A program made the position numbers and the translations under genes. From contig JAQTRT010000050.1 in the NCBI GenBank assembly GCA_028711675.1, positions 1 to 14,069 of the forward strand: a stretch of DNA of 14,069 bases. The letters are read 5' to 3'. Source of the DNA: a bacterium. GTDB lineage: Bacteria; Spirochaetota; JAHITG01. The notes below the pieces were generated by a model. That model ran no database searches and was not told where the DNA came from. It saw only the letters and a list, made by a program, of their open reading frames with translations. Every line of letters starts with the position of its first letter. Within the stretch, counting starts at the first letter, position 1. Shown here piece after piece: positions 13,258-14,069 of the stretch.

Positions 13258-14069
13258 TCATTCGATATACCCGTTCTTCTGGAGTTCCCACAGATCGCGG
13301 TATATGCCTTTTCTCTTCACTAAGTCCTTATGCTTTCCTGTCTGCACGATCCTGCCCTCATCCATTACTATCACGCGGTCAGCATTCATTATAGTAGAAA
13401 GCCTGTGCGCGATGATGATGGCTGTCCGGCCTTTGAAGAGTTTCTGGAAATCGCGCTGGATCTCATGTTCAGTCCTGGAATCCAGGGATGACGTGGCCTC
13501 ATCCAGGACCACGATCTTCTTATCCGCCAGCAAAGCCCGCGCTATGGAGACCCGCTGTTTCTCTCCTCCGGAGAGCTTCACCCCGCGTTCACCCACTATG
13601 GTATTCTCCCTGTTCGGGAAACGCTTCACGATCTTGTCCAGCTGGGCAAGCTTCATGGACTCAAAGACCTTCTCCGGCCCGATACCCGGCCTGGAAAAGG
13701 AAATGTTGTTCATGATGGTATCGTCGAACAGGATACATTCTTGCGGTACAACAGCCATCTCAGACCTGAGCGACTGCTGGTTCACGTTCCGGATATCTTT
13801 CCCGTCCACACGGATGGTTCCTTTATCCACGTCATACAGGCGGTACAGGAGCTTGATGAGCGTTGTCTTTCCGCACCCGGACGGGCCCACAACAGCCACT
13901 TTCTCGTTATGCCGTATCTTCAGGTTGAAGTCCTCGAATATATTCTGCTTATGGTACTTGAAACTTACGTTCCTGAATTCAATGACACCCTGTTTAATGT
14001 TCAAGTCCCCGGCACGCGGCCTGTCCTTTATCCTCTTCTCGATCTTGTTGTACCTGAACAGGGATTCAA
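13258..14069 (-). CDS. ABC exporter, ATP-binding domain (5' part beyond right edge)
   Basis: The frame stays open from the right edge to TGA at 13258-13260. The nucleotide-binding domain is complete: Walker A GPSGCGKTT (about 13861-13887), Q-loop VVPQECILFDD, signature LSGGEKQR, Walker B KKIVVLDEATSSLD and H-loop IIIAHRLSTI. The residues upstream (ESLFRYNKIEKRIKDRPRAG, then DL) look like the usual linker between a fused membrane domain and the ATPase domain of ABCB/MsbA-type exporters. The TTG at 14004-14002 is therefore not the true start, and the gene continues outside the window. ATP-driven export across the inner membrane is the family role; the substrate cannot be told. Confidence 0.9.
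   Translation of the reverse strand, partial: ESLFRYNKIEKRIKDRPRAGDLNIKQGVIEFRNVSFKYHKQNIFEDFNLKIRHNEKVAVVGPSGCGKTTLIKLLYRLYDVDKGTIRVDGKDIRNVNQQSLRSEMAVVPQECILFDDTIMNNISFSRPGIGPEKVFESMKLAQLDKIVKRFPNRENTIVGERGVKLSGGEKQRVSIARALLADKKIVVLDEATSSLDSRTEHEIQRDFQKLFKGRTAIIIAHRLSTIMNADRVIVMDEGRIVQTGKHKDLVKRKGIYRDLWELQKNGYIE

Overview
The window comes from a diderm (Gram-negative-type) bacterium. Five proteins have export signals, three are beta-barrel outer-membrane candidates, and one partial protein at the left edge has a lipoprotein-type signal. The mixture of PorV/PorQ (UPF0164)-like barrels, a CsgG/FlgO-like domain, delta-60 repeats and FlgD/type IX-like C-terminal domains recalls spirochaetes or poorly cultivated phyla such as Elusimicrobiota. 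The sequence alone does not fix the lineage. No rRNA, tRNA, CRISPR array, transposase or phage gene was seen.

Layout. Positions 8618 down to 1 form a leftward cluster. It starts with an ECF sigma factor (TTG start at 8618) that directly abuts a 689-aa anti-sigma factor fused to FecR, PEGA-like and seven-bladed PQQ-type propeller domains. Next come a 150-bp fold-back element, a PorV-like barrel (5664-4762), a repeat/fibronectin-type surface protein with a C-terminal sorting-like domain (4690-2405), a structured 3' UTR and a strong terminator. A new promoter then drives a second PorV-like barrel fused to a CsgG/FlgO-like domain (2127-697). A small barrel protein (632-84) follows, overlapped by the start of a lipoprotein gene that runs off the left edge (94 to <1). 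Rightward from 9017 lie an 831-aa dihydropyrimidine-dehydrogenase-like flavo-iron-sulfur enzyme and a secreted seven-repeat delta-60 propeller protein ending in another sorting-like domain. The latter converges, 8 bp apart, with the 3' end of an ABC exporter gene that runs off the right edge.

How it may work together. The most notable signal is a shared promoter-like motif, TTGCCTY-TTTT-N10-GGAGCAT, with identical internal spacing in front of three genes: the sigma factor, the first PorV-like barrel and the repeat surface protein. This is the pattern expected of an autoregulated ECF sigma factor and its local regulon. I infer an envelope circuit in which a propeller-bearing anti-sigma factor on the periplasmic side controls a barrel/transporter-like protein together with its probable surface substrate. 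The second barrel and the delta-60 protein have ordinary sigma-70-like promoters but appear to belong to the same export/surface theme.
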